Assembly (NCBI GenBank): GCA_034659475.1
Contig: JAYEHK010000155.1
Span: forward strand, 1 to 64,000
From: JAYEHK01 sp034659475
Lineage (GTDB): Bacteria > Bacillota > Syntrophomonadia > Syntrophomonadales > Syntrophomonadaceae
Length of the DNA stretch: 64,000 nt
Reading direction: 5' to 3'
The translations under genes were made by a program, and so were the position numbers. This document shows, one piece after another, positions 63,460 to 64,000 of the stretch (position 1 is its first letter; each line of letters begins with the position of its first letter). The notes under the pieces are model-generated. The model was not told where the DNA came from and ran no database searches. It saw nothing but the letters and a program-made list of their open reading frames with translations.

Positions 63460-63488
63460 ATTATATACTACAGGGACATTTTTGTCCC
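63460..63488 (-). promoter_or_regulatory. cggR promoter with CggR-type operator
   Basis: Minus strand: -35 GGGACA (63488-63483), 17 nt and TATAAT (63465-63460). The perfect palindrome GGGACAAAAATGTCCC (63473-63488) covers the -35 box, matching the GGGAC-N6-GTCCC form of known CggR half-operators. Confidence 0.75.
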
Positions 63489-63597
63489 ACCAGATTTAAA
63501 AAAACACACAATTCAAACCTTCTTCGTGATTATTATAGCACTTTTATTTAAAAATGATGCACAAAATATTAATTACTTCCTTCCTTCGTATTTCAAA

Positions 63598-63633
63598 GGG
63601 GAGGGTTTCGCGTGTTAACGCTAAACCCTCCCC
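63598..63633 (-). terminator. hairpin terminator of the DarA-like gene
   Basis: GGGGAGGGTTT and AAACCCTCCCC form an 11-bp stem, 10 bp after the stop. The U-run is weak (TTTGAAAT). Confidence 0.6.
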
Positions 63634-63643
63634 TGATCTCCCT

Positions 63644-63943
63644 CTATAAATGAAGCATTTTCTCAATCGGCATAATAAACACCGTCGCCAGACCTTCCTT
63701 AACTTTGTCCGGGCACTGATTTCCCTCCAGGCGTTCTAGTTTTTTCTTTTCCGTATAATCTTTAATTGTTTGGATGACGACCTGAACTTCTTCACCTTCA
63801 ACACCACTCATCAACGTCGTGCTACCATGCCTTAAAAAACCGCCAGAACTAGCTAACCGCGTCACAGGGATGTTTTTTTGCACTAGCTTCTCAACGAGTC
63901 CCGGTGCAATCTGGTCGTTAACCACTGCCATAACTAATTTCAT
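63644..63943 (-). CDS. darA: cyclic-di-AMP receptor, DarA/PstA (PII-like)
   Basis: 99 residues. The ferredoxin-like PII fold starts MKLVMAVVNDQIAPGLVEKL. The conserved nucleotide-binding segment is VTRLASSGGFLRHGSTTLMSG (about 27-47), and the short B-loop part is GVEGEEVQVVIQTI. These trimers bind c-di-AMP; the downstream partner is not established in most species. ATG with AAGGAGG about 10 nt upstream. In relatives the gene often follows tmk. Confidence 0.9.
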   Translation of the reverse strand: MKLVMAVVNDQIAPGLVEKLVQKNIPVTRLASSGGFLRHGSTTLMSGVEGEEVQVVIQTIKDYTEKKKLERLEGNQCPDKVKEGLATVFIMPIEKMLHL

Positions 63944-63946
63944 ACG

Positions 63947-64000
63947 CTATCCGACCTCCTTATTAATCGCTACCGTATAGGCATTAATAATATCGCTTCT
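63947..64000 (-). CDS. C-terminal end of an unidentified gene (cut by window edge)
   Basis: Minus strand from the right edge, an open frame reads RSDIINAYTVAINKEVG and ends at a TAG (63947-63949). It would overlap the DarA ribosome site, as tightly packed operon genes do. Too short to name. Confidence 0.4.
   Translation of the reverse strand, partial: RSDIINAYTVAINKEVG

Overview
This 64 kb window looks like a chromosome segment of an anaerobic Clostridia-class Firmicute. The grounds are the glycolytic operon cggR-gap-pgk-tpiA-gpmI-eno followed by secG, the secG/esterase/rnr/smpB/ssrA neighbourhood, a T-box leader, a four-subunit ferredoxin-linked 2-oxoacid oxidoreductase, a membrane pyrophosphatase, AgrC/AgrA-type and BlaI/M56 regulators, and SLH surface anchoring. 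The genus cannot be fixed from the sequence alone. The right-hand third is housekeeping on the minus strand. The left two thirds are accessory and rich in repeats.

Layout. 1-4.8 kb: the edge of a group II intron, two metallo-beta-lactamase-fold hydrolases, a miniature RAYT-type element and a MATE exporter with an attenuator-like leader. 4.9-18.1 kb: a very large SLH-anchored surface protein split in two frames at a 5-bp tandem repeat, beside a divergent LytTR response regulator and GHKL kinase. 18.1-22.5 kb: the porGDAB-type operon with a degenerate CbiE/CbiT-like protein at its end, under a T-box whose specifier reads as Ile. 22.7-31.9 kb: an SCP2 protein, an orphan kinase, secreted and membrane proteins, a BlaI/M56 pair with an operator-containing promoter, and a coiled-coil lipoprotein. 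32-35.8 kb: an ABC-F ATPase, dapA and a divergent LysR gene. 35.9-43.1 kb: a small island with an unrecognised protein, a HepT/MntA pair, SWIM and SNF2 proteins, a decayed group II intron and a dinD gene with a nonsense codon. 43.2-55.9 kb: ssrA, smpB, rnr, an HD hydrolase, an RND pump with its adaptor, an esterase, hppA and secG. 56-63.4 kb: the CggR-controlled lower glycolysis operon. 63.6 kb to the end: a DarA-like c-di-AMP receptor and the tail of another gene.

How the genes fit together. Glycolysis, the ferredoxin-linked oxidoreductase and the ion-pumping pyrophosphatase fit an energy-limited anaerobe. RNase R, SmpB and tmRNA form the ribosome-rescue and RNA-decay group. The giant surface protein and the adjacent LytTR two-component system are the best candidate for a switchable cell-surface trait.

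The most unusual content is in non-coding DNA and gene breaks. There is a contingency-like (CGGCC)3 tract inside the giant surface gene. A dispersed family of short hairpins has a constant core (GGGACGTTCTTTT or GGGACGGTTCATC) and a different stem at each locus. One such hairpin carries a 73-bp palindrome flanked by a 9-bp duplication. A 133-bp MITE has clean 14-bp inverted ends and an 8-bp target duplication. RAYT C-terminal relics suggest a source for the hairpin family. All similarity and identity statements are by eye; no search or folding program was run.
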